Source: Chamaelirium japonicum (Eukaryota; Streptophyta; Magnoliopsida; Liliales; Melanthiaceae). Taken from it: a stretch of DNA of 64,000 bases. Location of the stretch: NCBI GenBank assembly GCA_947650365.1, contig OX393551.1, forward strand, positions 61,373,173-61,437,172, in the 5' to 3' direction. Below are positions 10,889 through 25,322 of this stretch, piece by piece (the stretch's first letter is position 1; every line of letters starts with the position of its first letter). A program made the position numbers and the translations under genes. The notes under the pieces are model-generated. The model was not told where the DNA came from and did no database searches. It saw nothing but the letters and a program-made list of their open reading frames with translations.

Positions 10889-12408
10889 TCATTCGCACGA
10901 TCAATTCTAATTCATTCGTATGATCCATTCTAATTCATTCCTACGATCTATTCTAATTCATTCGTTCGAATGTGTCCATTCTAATTCATTCGTACGATTC
11001 ATTCTAATTCATTCGTACGATCCATTCTAATTCATTCGTACGATCCATTCTACTTCATTCGCACGAATGTATCCATTCTAATTCATTCGTACAATCCATT
11101 CTAATTCATTCGCACGATCAATTCTAATTCATTCGTATGACCCATTCTAATTCATTCCTACGATCTATTCTAATTCATTCGTTCGAATGTATCCATTCTA
11201 ATTCAATTCCTACGATCCATTCTAATTCATTCATACAATCAATTCTAATTCCATTCTAATTCATTCGTACAATCCATTCTAATTCATTCGCACGATCCAT
11301 TCTAATTCATTCGTATGATCCATTCTAATTCATTCCTACGATCTATTCTAATTCATTCGCACGAATGTATCCATTCTAATTCATTCGTATAATCCATTCT
11401 AATTCATTCGCACGATCCATTCTAATCTAATTTATTCATACGATCCATTCTAACTCATTCATACGATCCATTCTAATTCATTCGCATGAATGTATGTATC
11501 CATTCTAGTTCATTCGCACGAATGTATCCATTCTAATTTATTCGTACGATCTATTCTAATTCAATTCTAAGATCTATTCTAATTCATCCGTACGATCCAT
11601 TATAATTCATTCGTACGATCCATTCTAATTCATTCGCACGATCCATTCTAATTCATTCTCACAAATTTAACCTTTCTAATTCATTTGCACGATCTATTCA
11701 AATTCATTCGCACTATCCATTCTAATTCATTTGTATGATCCATTCTAATTCATTCGTACGATCCATTCTAATCCATTCGTACGATCCATGGTAATTCATT
11801 CGTACGATCCTTTCTAATTCATTCCTACGATCCATTCTACTTCATTCGCACGAATGTATCCATTCTAATTCATTCGTATAATCTATTCTAATTCATTCGC
11901 ACGATCAATTCTAATTCATTCGTATGATCCATTCTAATTCATTCCTACGATTTATTCTAATTCATTCGTTCGAATGTATCCATTCTAATTCATTCATACG
12001 ATTCATTCTAATTCATTCGTACGATCCATTCTAATTCATTCGTACGATCCATTCTACTTCATTCGCATGAATGTATCCATTCTAATTCATTCGTGCAATC
12101 CATTCTAATTCATTCGCACGATCAATTGTAATTCATTCGTATGATCCATTCTAATTCATTACTATGATCTATTCTAATTCATTCGTTCGAATGTATCCAT
12201 TCTAATTCATTCGTACGATCCATTCTAATTCATTCGTATGATCCATTCTAATTTATTCCTACGATCTATTCTAATTCATTCGTTCGAATGTATCCATTCT
12301 AATTCATTCTTACGATTCATTCTAATTCATTCGTACGATCCATTCTAATTCATTCGTACGATCCATTCTACTTCATTCGCATGAATGTATCCATTCTAAT
12401 TCATTCGT
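10889..12408 (-). repeat. Reverse block: HOR, diverged middle, HOR
   Basis: HOR copies at both ends. The stretch from about 11200 to 11850 is diverged: lost units, CTAATCTAATTTATTC, TTCTCACAAATTTAACC, and CCATGGTAATTC at 11787. The CCATGG patch recurs at about 34748. It ends in a perfect 40-bp palindrome (12389-12428, centre 12408/12409), the longest exact dyad I found. Confidence 0.93.
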
Positions 12409-14040
12409 ACGAATGAATTAGAATGGATCGTACGAATGAATTAGAATGAATCGTACGAATGAATTAGAATGGATACATTCGAACGAATGAATTAGAATAG
12501 ATCGTAGGAATAAATTAGAATGGATCATACGAATGAATTAGAATTGATCCTGCGAATGAATTAGAATGGATCGTGCGAATGAATTAGAATGGATTGTACG
12601 AATGAATTAGAATGGATACATTCGTGCGAATGAATTAGAATGGATCGTACGAATGAATTAGAATGGATCGTATGAATGAATTAGAATGAATCGTACGAAT
12701 GAATTAGAATGGATACATTCGAACGAATGAATTAGAATAGATCGTAGGAATGAATTAGAATGGATCATACGAATGAATTAGAATTGATCGTGCGAATGAA
12801 TTAGAATGGATTGTACGAATGAATTAGAATGGATACATTCGTGCGAATGAAGTAGAATGGATCGTACGAATGAATTAGAATGGATCGTACGAATGAATTA
12901 GAATGAATCGTACGAATGAATTAAAATGGATACATTCGAACGAATGAATTAGAATAGATCGTAGGAATGAATTAGAATGGATCATACGAATGAATTAGAA
13001 ATGATCGTGCGAATGAATTAGAATGGATTGCACGAATGAATTAGAATGGATACATTCGTACGAATGAAGTAGAATGGATCGTACGAATGAATTAGAATGG
13101 ATCATACGAATGAATTAGAATGAATCGTACGAATGAATTAGAATGGATACATTCGAACGAATGAATTAGAATAGATCGTTGGAATGAATTAGAATGGATC
13201 ATACGAATGAATTAGAATTGATCGTGCGAATGAATTAGAATGGATCGTGCGAAAGAATTAGAATGGAATATACGAATGAATTAGAATGGATACATTCGTG
13301 CGAATGAATTAGAATGGATCGTACGAATGAATTAGAATGGATCATACGAATGAATTAAAATGAATCGTACGAATGAATTAGAATGGATACATTCGAACGA
13401 ATGAATTAGAATAGTTCGTAGGAATGAATTAGAATGGATCATACGAATGAATTAGAATTGATCGTGCGAATGAATTAGAATGGATTGTACGAATGAATTA
13501 GAATGGATCGTACGAATGAATTAGAATGAATCGTACGAATGAATTAGAATGGATCGTATGAATAAATCAGAATGGATCGTACGAATGAATTAGAATGAAT
13601 CGTACGAATGAATTAGAATTGATCGTGCGAATGAATTAGAATGGATTACACGAATGAATTAGAATGGATACATTCGAGCGAATGAAATAGAATGGATCGT
13701 ACGAATGAATTAGAATGGATCGTACGAATGAATTAGAATGAATCGTACGAATGAATTAGAATGGATACATTCGAATGAATGAATTAGAATAGATCGTAGG
13801 AATGAATTAGAATGGATCATACGAATGAATTAGAATTGATCGTGCGAATGAATTAGAATGGATTGTACGAATGAATTAGAATGGATACATTCGTGCGAAT
13901 GATGTAGAATGGATCGTACGAATGAATCAGAATGGATCGTACGAATGAATTAGAATGAATCGTACGAATGAATTAGAATGGATACATTCGAACGAATGAA
14001 TTAGAATAGATCGTAGGAATGAATTAGAATGGATCATACG
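12409..14040 (+). repeat. Forward HOR block
   Basis: About seven HOR copies, most at 217-bp spacing, with shortened copies near 13230-13300 and 13500-13620. It ends as GATCATACG passes straight into reverse ATTCATTC. Confidence 0.95.
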
Positions 14041-15760
14041 ATTCATTCTAATTCATTCGCACGATCAATTCTAATTCATTCGTATGATCCATTCTAATTC
14101 ATTCCTACGATCTATTCTAATTCATTCATTCAAATGTTTCCATTCTAATTCATTCGTACGATTCATTCTAATTCATTCGTACGATCCATTCTGATTCATT
14201 CGTACGATCCATTCTACATCATTCGCACGAATGTATCTATTCTAATTCATTCGTACAATCCATTCTAATTCATTCGCACGATCCATTCTAATTCATTCGT
14301 ATGATCCATTCTACTTCATTCGCACGAATGTATCCATTCTAATTCATTCGTACGATCCATCCTAATTCATTCGTACGATCCATTCTACTTCATTCGCACG
14401 AATGTATCCATTCTAATTCATTCGTACAATCCATTCTAATTCATTCGCACGATCAATTCTAATTCATTCGTATGATCAATTCTAATTCATTCCTACGATC
14501 TATTCTAATTCATTCGTTCGAATGTATCCATTCTAATTTATTCGTACGATTCATTCTAATTCATTCGTACGATCCATTCTAATTCATTCGTACGATCAAT
14601 TCTAATTCATTCGTATGATCCATTCTAATTTATTCCTACGATCTATTTTAATTCATTCGTTTGAATGTTTCCATTCTAATTCATTCGTACGATTCATTCT
14701 AATTCATTCGTACGATCCATTCTAATTCATTCGTACGGTCCATTCTACTTCATTCGCACGAATGTATCCATTCTAATTCATTCGTACAATCCATTCTAAT
14801 TCATTCGCACGATCAATTCTAATTCATTCGTATGATCCATTCTAATTCATTCCTACGATCTATTCTAATTCATTCGTTCGAATGTATCCATTCTAATTCA
14901 TTCGTACGATCCATTCTAATTCATTCGTACGATCCATTCTACTTCATTCGCACGAATGTATCCATTCTAATTCATTCGTACAATCCATTCTAATTCATTC
15001 GCACAATCAATTCTAATTCATTCGTATGATCCATTCTAATTCATTCCTACGATCTATTCTAATTCATTCGTTCGAATGTATCCATTCTAATTCATTCGTA
15101 CGATTCATTCTAATTCATTCGTACGATCCATTCTAATTCATTCGTACAATCCATTCTAATTCATTCCTACGATCTATTCTAATTCATTCGTTCGAATGTT
15201 TCCATTCTAATTCATTTATACGATTCATTCTAATTCATTCGTATGATCCATTCTGATTCATTCGTACGATCCATTCTAATTCATTCGTACGATTCATTCT
15301 AATTCATTCGTACGATCCATTCTAATTCATTCGTACGATCCATTCTACTTCATTCGCTCGAATGTATCCATTCTAATTCATTCGTGCAATCCATTCTAAT
15401 TCATTCGCACGATCAATTCTAATTCATTCGTATGATCCATTCTAATTCCTTCCTACGATCTATTCTAATTCATTCGTTCGAATGTATCCATTCTAATTCA
15501 TTCGTACGATTCATTCTAATTCATTCGTACGATCCATTCTAATTCATTCGTACGATCCATTCTACTTCATTCGCACGAATGTATCCATTCTAATTCATTC
15601 GTACAATCTATTCTAATTCATTCGCACGATCAATTCTAATTCATTCGTATGATCCATTCTAATTCATTCCTACGATCTATTCTAATTCATTCGTTCGAAT
15701 GTTTCCATTCTAATTCATTCGTACGATTCATTCTAATTCATTCATACGATCCATTCTGAT

Positions 15761-17878
15761 TCATTCGTACGATCCATTCTAATTCATTCGTACGATCCAT
15801 TCTACTTCATTCGCACGAATGTATCCATTCTAATTCATTCGTACAATCCATTCTAATTCATTCGCACGATCAATTCTAATTCATTCGTACGATCCATTCT
15901 AATTCATTCCTACGATCTATTCTAATTCATTCGTTCGAATGTATCCATTCTAATTCATTCGTACGATCCATTCTAATTCATTCGTACGATCCATTCTACT
16001 TCATTCGCACGAATGTATCCATTTTAATTCATTCGTACAATCCATTCTAATTCATTCGCACGATCAATTCTAATTCATTCGTATGATCCATTCTAATTCA
16101 TTCCTACGATCTATTCTAATTCGTTCGTTCGAATGTATCCATTCTAATTCATTCGTACGATTCATTCAAATTCATTCGTACGATCCATTCTATTTCATTC
16201 GTACGATCCATTCTACTTCATTCGCACGAATGTATTCATTCTAATTCCTTCGTACAATCCATTCTAATTCATTCGCACGATCAATTCTAATTCATTCGTA
16301 TGATCCATTCTAATTCATTCCTACGATCTATTCTAATTCATTAGTTCGAATGTATCCATTTTAATTCATTCGTACGATTCAATCTAATTCATTCGTACGA
16401 TCCATTCTAATTCATTCGTACGATCCATTCTACTTCATTCGCACGAATGTATCCATTCTAATTCATTCGTACAATCCATTCTAATTCATTCGCACGATCA
16501 ATTCTAATTCATTCGTATAATCCATTCTAATTCATTCCTATGATCTATTCTAATTCATTCGTTCGAATGTATCCATTCTAATTCATTCGTACGATTCATT
16601 CTAATTCATTCGTACGATCCATTCTGATTCATTCGTACGTCCATTCTACATCATTCGCACGAATGTATCCATTCTAATTCATTCGTACAATCCATTCTAA
16701 TTCATTCGCACGATCAATTCTAATTCATTCGTATGATCCATTCTAATTCATTCCTACGATCTATTCTAATTCATTCGTTCGAATGTATCCATTCTAATTC
16801 ATTCGTACGATTCATTCTAATTCATTCGTACGATCCATTCTAATTCATTCGTACGATCCATTCTACTTCATTCGCTCGAATGTATCCATTCTAATTCATT
16901 CGTGCAATCCATTCTAATTCATTCACACGATCAATTCTAATTCATTCGTATGATTCATTCTAATTCATTCCTACGATCTACTCTAATTCATTCGTTCGAA
17001 TGTATCCATTCTAATTCATTCGTACGATTCTTTCTAATTCATTCGTACATTCCATTCTAATTCATTCGTACGATCCATTCTACTTCATTCACACGAATGT
17101 ATCCATTCTAATTCATTCGTACAATCCATTCTAATTCATTCGCACGATCAATTCTAATTCATTCGTTTGATCCATTCTAATTCATTCCTACGATCTATTC
17201 TAATTCATTCGTTCGAATGTATCCATTCTAATTCATTCGTACGATTCATTCTAATTCATTCGTACGATCCATTCTAATTCATTCGTACGATCCATTCTAC
17301 TTCATTCGCACGAATGTATCCTTTCTAATTCATTCGTACAATCCATTCTAATTCATTCGCATGATCAATTCTAATTCATTCGTATGATCCATTCTAATTC
17401 ATTCCTACGATCTATTCTAATTCATTCATTCGAATGTATCCATTCTAATTCATTCGTACGATTCATTCTAATTCATTCGTACGATCCATTCTAATTCATT
17501 CGTACGATCCATTCTAATTCATTCCTACGATCTATTCTAATTCATTCGTTCGAATGTTTCCATTCTAATTCATGCGTACGATTCATTCTAATTCATTCGT
17601 ACGATCCATTCTGATTCATTCGTACGATCCATTCTAATTCATTCGTACGATTCATTCTAATTCATTCGTACGATCCATTCTAATTCATTCGTACGATCCA
17701 TTCAACTTCATTCGCTCGAATGTATCCATTCTAATTCATTCGTGCAATCCATTCTAATTCATTCGCACGATCAATTCTAATTCATTCGTATGATCCATTC
17801 TAATTCATTCCTACGATCTATTCTAATTCATTCGTTCGAATGTATCCATTCTAATTCATTCGTACGATTCATTCTAAT
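15761..17878 (-). repeat. 2118-bp tandem duplication, left copy
   Basis: Private variants recur exactly 2118 bases later: ATTTTAATTC (16021 and 18139), TCGTTCGTTC (16121 and 18239), and TTCAACTT (17701 and 19819). I noticed only single differences, such as CACACG near 17090 against CGCACG near 19208. The left edge was placed where similarity to the next copy stops. Confidence 0.88.
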
Positions 17879-19996
17879 TCATTCGTACGATCCATTCTAA
17901 TTCATTCGTACGATCCATTCTACTTCATTCGCACGAATGTATCCATTCTAATTCATTCGTACAATCCATTCTAATTCATTCGCACGATCAATTCTAATTC
18001 ATTCGTACGATCCATTCTAATTCATTCCTACGATCTATTCTAATTCATTCGTTCGAATGTATCCATTCTAATTCATTCGTACGATCCATTCTAATTCATT
18101 CGTACGATCCATTCTACTTCATTCGCACGAATGTATCCATTTTAATTCATTCGTACAATCCATTCTAATTCATTCGCACGATCAATTCTAATTCATTCGT
18201 ATGATCCATTCTAATTCATTCCTACGATCTATTCTAATTCGTTCGTTCGAATGTATCCATTCTAATTCATTCGTACGATTCATTCAAATTCATTCGTACG
18301 ATCCATTCTATTTCATTCGTACGATCCATTCTACTTCATTCGCACGAATGTATTCATTCTAATTCCTTCGTACAATCCATTCTAATTCATTCGCACGATC
18401 AATTCTAATTCATTCGTATGATCCATTCTAATTCATTCCTACGATCTATTCTAATTCATTAGTTCGAATGTATCCATTTTAATTCATTCGTACGATTCAA
18501 TCTAATTCATTCGTACGATCCATTCTAATTCATTCGTACGATCCATTCTACTTCATTCGCACGAATGTATCCATTCTAATTCATTCGTACAATCCATTCT
18601 AATTCATTCGCACGATCAATTCTAATTCATTCGTATAATCCATTCTAATTCATTCCTATGATCTATTCTAATTCATTCGTTCGAATGTATCCATTCTAAT
18701 TCATTCGTACGATTCATTCTAATTCATTCGTACGATCCATTCTGATTCATTCGTACGTCCATTCTACATCATTCGCACGAATGTATCCATTCTAATTCAT
18801 TCGTACAATCCATTCTAATTCATTCGCACGATCAATTCTAATTCATTCGTATGATCCATTCTAATTCATTCCTACGATCTATTCTAATTCATTCGTTCGA
18901 ATGTATCCATTCTAATTCATTCGTACGATTCATTCTAATTCATTCGTACGATCCATTCTAATTCATTCGTACGATCCATTCTACTTCATTCGCTCGAATG
19001 TATCCATTCTAATTCATTCGTGCAATCCATTCTAATTCATTCACACGATCAATTCTAATTCATTCGTATGATTCATTCTAATTCATTCCTACGATCTATT
19101 CTAATTCATTCGTTCGAATGTATCCATTCTAATTCATTCGTACGATTCTTTCTAATTCATTCGTACATTCCATTCTAATTCATTCGTACGATCCATTCTA
19201 CTTCATTCGCACGAATGTATCCATTCTAATTCATTCGTACAATCCATTCTAATTCATTCGCACGATCAATTCTAATTCATTCGTTTGATCCATTCTAATT
19301 CATTCCTACGATCTATTCTAATTCATTCGTTCGAATGTATCCATTCTAATTCATTCGTACGATTCATTCTAATTCATTCGTACGATCCATTCTAATTCAT
19401 TCGTACGATCCATTCTACTTCATTCGCACGAATGTATCCTTTCTAATTCATTCGTACAATCCATTCTAATTCATTCGCATGATCAATTCTAATTCATTCG
19501 TATGATCCATTCTAATTCATTCCTACGATCTATTCTAATTCATTCATTCGAATGTATCCATTCTAATTCATTCGTACGATTCATTCTAATTCATTCGTAC
19601 GATCCATTCTAATTCATTCGTACGATCCATTCTAATTCATTCCTACGATCTATTCTAATTCATTCGTTCGAATGTTTCCATTCTAATTCATGCGTACGAT
19701 TCATTCTAATTCATTCGTACGATCCATTCTGATTCATTCGTACGATCCATTCTAATTCATTCGTACGATTCATTCTAATTCATTCGTACGATCCATTCTA
19801 ATTCATTCGTACGATCCATTCAACTTCATTCGCTCGAATGTATCCATTCTAATTCATTCGTGCAATCCATTCTAATTCATTCGCACGATCAATTCTAATT
19901 CATTCGTATGATCCATTCTAATTCATTCCTACGATCTATTCTAATTCATTCGTTCGAATGTATCCATTCTAATTCATTCGTACGATTCATTCTAAT
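17879..19996 (-). repeat. 2118-bp tandem duplication, right copy
   Basis: Near-identical partner of the preceding copy, directly adjacent to it. 2118 is not a multiple of 217 (nine HORs plus 165), so the breakpoints were out of HOR register. After this copy the sequence drifts from the expected third copy within a few hundred bases. Confidence 0.88.
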
Positions 19997-21524
19997 TCAT
20001 TCGTACGATCCATTCTAATTCATTCGTACGATCCATTCTACTTCATTCGCACGAATGTATCCATTCTAATTCATTCGTACAATCCATTCTAATTCATTCG
20101 CACGATCAATTCTAATTCATTCGTATGATCCATTCTAATTCATTCCTACGATCTATTCTAATTCATTCGTTCGAATGTATCCATTCTAATTCATTTATAC
20201 GATTCATTCTAATTCATTCGTACGATCCATTCTAATTCATTCGTACGATCCATTCTACTTCATTCGCACGAATGTATCCATTCTAATTCATTCGTACAAT
20301 CCATTCTAATTCATTCGCACGATCAATTCTAATTCATTCGTACGATCCATTCTAATTCATTCCTATGATCTATTCTAATTCATTCGTTCGAATGTATCCA
20401 TTCTAATTCATTCGTACTATCCATTCTAATTCATTCGTACGATCCATTCTACTTCATTCGCACGAATGTATCCATTCTAATTCATTCGTACAATCAATTC
20501 TAATTCATTCGCACGATCAATTCTAATTCATTCGTATGATCCATTCAAATTCATTCCTACGATCTATTCTAATTTATTCGTTCGAATGTATCCATTCTAA
20601 TTCATTCGTACGATTCATTCTAATTCATTCGTACGATCCATTCTATTTCATTCGTACGATCCATTCTACTTCATTCGCACGAATGTATCCATTCTAATTC
20701 CTTCGTATAATCCATTCTAATTCATTCGCACGATCAATTCTAATTCATTCGTATGATCCATTCTAATTCATTCCTACGATCTATTCTAATTCATTAGTTC
20801 GAATGTATCCATTCTAATTCATTCGTACGATTCATTGTAATTCATTCGTACGATCCATTCTAATTCATTCGTACGATCCATTCTACTTCATTCGCACGAT
20901 CAATTCTAATTCATTCGTATGATCCATTCTAATTTATTCGTTCGATCCATTCTAATTCATTCGTACGATCCATTCTAATTCATTCGTATGATCCATTCTA
21001 ATTCATTCCTACGATCCATTCTGATTCATTCGTTCGAATGTTTCCATTCTAATTCATTCGTATGATCCATTCTAATTCATTCCTACGATCTATTCTAATT
21101 TATTCGTTCGAATGTATCCATTCTAATTCATTCGTACGATTCATTCTAATTCATTCGTATTCGTTCGATCAATTCTACTTCATTCGCACAAATGTATCCA
21201 TTCTAATTCATTCGTGCAATCCATTCTAATTCATTCGCACGATCAATTCTAATTCATTCGTTTGATCCTTTCTAATTCATTCCTATGATCTATTCTAATT
21301 CATTCGTTCGAATGTATCCATTCTAATTCATTCGTACGATTCATTCTAATTCATTCGTACGATCCATTCTAATTCATTCGTACGATCCATTCTACTTCAT
21401 TCGCACGAATGTATCCATTCTAATTCATTCGTACGATCCATTCTACTTCATTCGCACGAATGTATCCATTCTAATTCATTCGTACGATCAATTCTAATTC
21501 ATTCGTATGATCCATTCTAATTCA

Positions 21525-22300
21525 TAATTAGATGGATTAGAATGGATTGTACAATCCATTCTAATTCATTCGCACGATCAATTCTAATTCATTCGTATGA
21601 TCCATTCTAATTCATTCCTACGATCTATTCTAATTCATTCGTTCGAATGTATCCATTCTAATTCATTCGCACGATCAATTCTAATTCATTACGAATGAAT
21701 TAGAATGGATCGTACGAATGAAATAGAATGGATCGTACGAATAAATTAGAATGGATCGTACGAATGAATTAGAATGGATCGTACGAATGAATTAGAATGG
21801 ATACATTCATGCGAATGAATTAGAATTGATCGTGAGAATGAATTAGAATGGATTGTACGAATGAATTAGAATGGATTGTACGATCCATTCTAATTCATTC
21901 GTATGATTCATTCTAATTCATTCGTACGATCCATTCTATTTCATTCGTACGATCCATTCTTACTCATTCGTACGATCCATTCTAATTCATTCGCACGAAT
22001 GTATCCATTCTATTCTAATTCATTCGTACGATCCATTCTAATTCATTCGCATGATCCATTCTAATTCATTCATACGATCCATTCTAATTCATTCGTACGA
22101 TCCAGTTTAATTCATTCGCACGATCCACTCTAATCCATTCTAATTCATTCCTACGATCTATTCTAATTTATTCGTTCGAATGTATCCATTCTAATTCATT
22201 CGTACAATTCATTCTAATTCATTCGTACGATCAATTCTAATTCATTCGTACGATCTATTCTAATTCATTCGTACGATCCGATCCATTCTAATTCATTCGT
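21525..22300. repeat. Mosaic zone with short inversions
   Basis: Forward 21525-21550, reverse to about 21690, forward to 21879, reverse to 22300. The first piece is only a single damaged monomer ending at TGTACA. The last reverse piece has non-HOR monomers (TTCTTACTCATTC, TCCAGTTTAATTC, CACTCTAATCC). Read in reverse complement, it matches 134 to about 395. It ends in a perfect 34-bp palindrome centred at 22300/22301. Confidence 0.9.
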
Positions 22301-22317
22301 ACGAATGAATTAGAATG
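22284..22317. repeat. Perfect 34-bp palindrome, mirror of 117-150
   Basis: Same head-to-head core junction as at 117-150, but the distinctive CGATCCGATCC duplication lies on the left here and on the right there. The two junction regions are reverse complements of each other. Confidence 0.93.
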
Positions 22318-22763
22318 AATCGTACGAATGAATTAGAATGGATACATTCGAACGAATGAATTAGAATATATCGTAGGAATGAATTAGAATGGATCATACG
22401 AATGAATTAGAATTGATCGTGCGAATGAATTAGAATGGATTGTACGAATGAATTAGAATGGATACATTCGTGCGAATGAAGTAGAATGGATTGTACGAAT
22501 GAATTTGAAATAATCGTGCGAATGAATTAGAATGGATTGTACGAATGAATTAGAATGGAAACATTCGAACGAATGAATTAGAATAGATCGTAGGAATGAA
22601 TTAGAATGGATCATACGAATGAATTAGAATTGATCGTGCGAATGAATTAGAATGGATACATTCGTGCGAATGAATTAGAATGGATACATTCGTGCGAATG
22701 AATTAGAATGGATCGTACGAATGAATTAGAATGGGATCGTACGAATGAATTTGAATGGATCGT
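22301..22763 (+). repeat. Forward HOR block
   Basis: About two HOR copies. The first 130 bases equal the reverse complement of 1-133 apart from one visible change (AATATATCG for AATAGATCG). It ends at the dyad CGTACAATCC (centre 22763/22764). Confidence 0.93.
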
Positions 22764-23020
22764 ACAATCCATTCTAATTCATTCGCACGATCAATTCTAA
22801 TTCATTCGTATGATCCATTTTAATTCATTCCTATGATCTATTCTAATTCATTCGTTCGAATGTATCCTTTCTAATTCATTCGTATGATCCATTCTAATTC
22901 ATTCGTACGATCAATTCTAATTCATTTGTACGATTCATTCTAATTCATTCGTTCGAATGTATCCATTCTAATTCATTCGTACGATTCATTCTAATTCATT
23001 CGTACGATCCATTCTAATTG
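22764..23020 (-). repeat. Short reverse block
   Basis: About one HOR in reverse, with one unit missing near 22870-22910. It joins forward monomers through ATTCTAATTGATACG. Confidence 0.9.
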
Positions 23021-24608
23021 ATACGAATGAATTAGAATAGATCGTACGAATAAATTAGAATTGATACATTCGTGCGAATGAATTAGAATAGATCGTACGA
23101 ATGAATAAGAATGGATACATTCGTGCGAATGAAGTAGAATGGATCGTACGAATGAATTAGAATGGATCGTACGAATGGATTAGAATGAATCGTATGAATG
23201 AATTAGAATGGATACATTCGAACGAATGAATTAGAATAGATCGTAGGAATGAATTAGAATGGATCATACGAATGAATTAGAATTGATCGTGCGAATGAAT
23301 TAGAATGGATTGTACGAATGAATTAGAATGGATACATTCGTGAGAATGAAGTAGAATGGATCGTACGAATGAATTAGAATGGATCGTACGAATGAATTAG
23401 AATGAATCGTACGAATGAATTAGAATGGATACATTCGAACGAATGAATTAGAATAGATCATAGGAATGAATTAGAATGGATCATACGAATGAATTAGAAT
23501 TGATCGTGCGAATGAATTAGAATAGATTGTACGAATGAATTAGAATGGATACATTCGTGCGAATGAAGTAGAATGGATCGAACAAATGAATTAGAATAGA
23601 TCGTAGGAATGAATTAGAATGGATCATAGGAATGAATTAGAATTGATCGTGTGAATGAATTAGAATGGATTGTACGAATGAATTAGAATGGATACATTCG
23701 TGCGAATGAAGTAGAATGGATCGTACGAATGAATTAGAATGGATTATACGAATGAAGTAGAATGGATCGTACGAATGAATTAGAATGGATCGTACGAATG
23801 AATTAGAATGAATCGTACGAATTAATTAGAATGGATACATTCGAACGAATGAATTAGAATAGATCGTAGGAATGAATTAGAATGGATCATACGAATGAAT
23901 TAGAATTGATCGTGCGAATGAATTAGAATGGATTGTACGAAGGAATTGGAATGGAGACATTCGTGCGAATGAAGTAGAATGGATCGTACGAATGAATTAG
24001 AATGGATCGTACGAATGAATTAGAATGAATCGTACGAATGAATTAGAATGGATACATTCGAACGAATGAATTAGAATAGATCGTAGGAATGAATTAGAAT
24101 AGATCATACGAATGAATTAGAATTGATCGTGCGAATGAATTAGAATGGATACATTCGAACGAATGAATTAGAATAGATCATAGGAATGAATTAGAATGGA
24201 TCATACGAATGAATTAGAATTGATCGTGCGAATGAATTAGAATGGATTGTACGAATGAATTAGAATGGATCGTACGAATGAATTAGAATGGATCGTACAA
24301 ATGAATTAGAATGAATCGTACGAATGAATTAGAATGGATACATTCGAACAAATGAATTAGAATAGATCGTAGTAATGAATTAGAATGGATCATACGAATG
24401 AATTAGAATTGATCGTGCGAATGAATTAGAATGGATTGTACGAATGAATTAGAATGGATACATTCGTGCGAATGAAGTAGAATGGATCGAACGAATGAAT
24501 TAGAATAGATCGTAGGAATGAATTAGAATGGATCATACGAATGAATTAGAATTGATCGTGCGAATAAATTAGAATGGATTGCACGAATGAATTAGAATGG
24601 ATACATTC
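23021..24608 (+). repeat. Forward HOR block
   Basis: About seven HOR copies, several shortened (near 23580-23640 and 24145-24180). It ends at GATACATTC, which overlaps reverse CATTCTAATTC. Confidence 0.94.
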
Positions 24609-25322
24609 CATTCTAATTCATTCATACGATCCATTCTAATTGTTTCGTATGATCCATTCTAATTCATTCGTACGATCCATTCTACTTCATTCGCACGAAT
24701 GTATACATTCTAATTCATTCGTACAATCCATTCTACTTCATTAGCACGATCCATTCTAATTTATTCGTACGATCCATTCTAATTCATTCATACGATCCAT
24801 TGCATTCTAATTCATTCTTACAATCTATTCTAATTCATTCGCACGATAAATTCTAATTCATTCGTATGATCCATTCTAATTCATTTCTACGATCTATTCT
24901 AATTCATTCCTTCGAATGTTTCCATTCTAATTCATTCGTACGATTCATTCTAATTCATTCGTACGATCCATTCTGATTCATTCGTACGATCCATTCTACT
25001 TCATTCGCACGAATGTATCCATTCTAATTCATTCGTACAATCCATTCTAATTCATTCGCACGATCAATTCTAATTCATTCGTATGATCCATTCTAATTCA
25101 TTCCTACGATCTATTCTAATTCATTCATTCGAATGTTTCCATTCTAATTCATTCGTACGATTCATTCTAATTCTTTCGTAGGATCCATTCTGATTCATTC
25201 GTACAATCCATTCTAATTCATTCGTACGATCCATTCTACTTCATTCGCACGAATGTATCCATTCTAATTCATTCGTACAATCCATTCTAATTCATTCGCA
25301 CGATCAATTCTAATTCATTCGT
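24609..25322 (-). repeat. Reverse block
   Basis: The first 200 bases are diverged (AATTGTTTCG, TTAGCACG, CCATTGCATTC). Two HOR copies of the GTTTCC/CTGATTC subtype follow. It ends at TTCGTG, meeting forward TACGAATGC. Confidence 0.92.

Larger units (their letters stand above)
14041..21524 (-). repeat. Longest single-orientation block (7.5 kb), reverse HOR
   Basis: About 34 HOR-sized units in reverse. Several copies lack or gain monomers. A subset carries private marks: GTTTCC for GTATCC, CTGATTC for CTAATTC, and GTGCAATCC. The 2118-bp tandem duplication lies inside it. From about 20880 the order breaks down, ending in TTCATAATTAGATGG. Confidence 0.95.
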
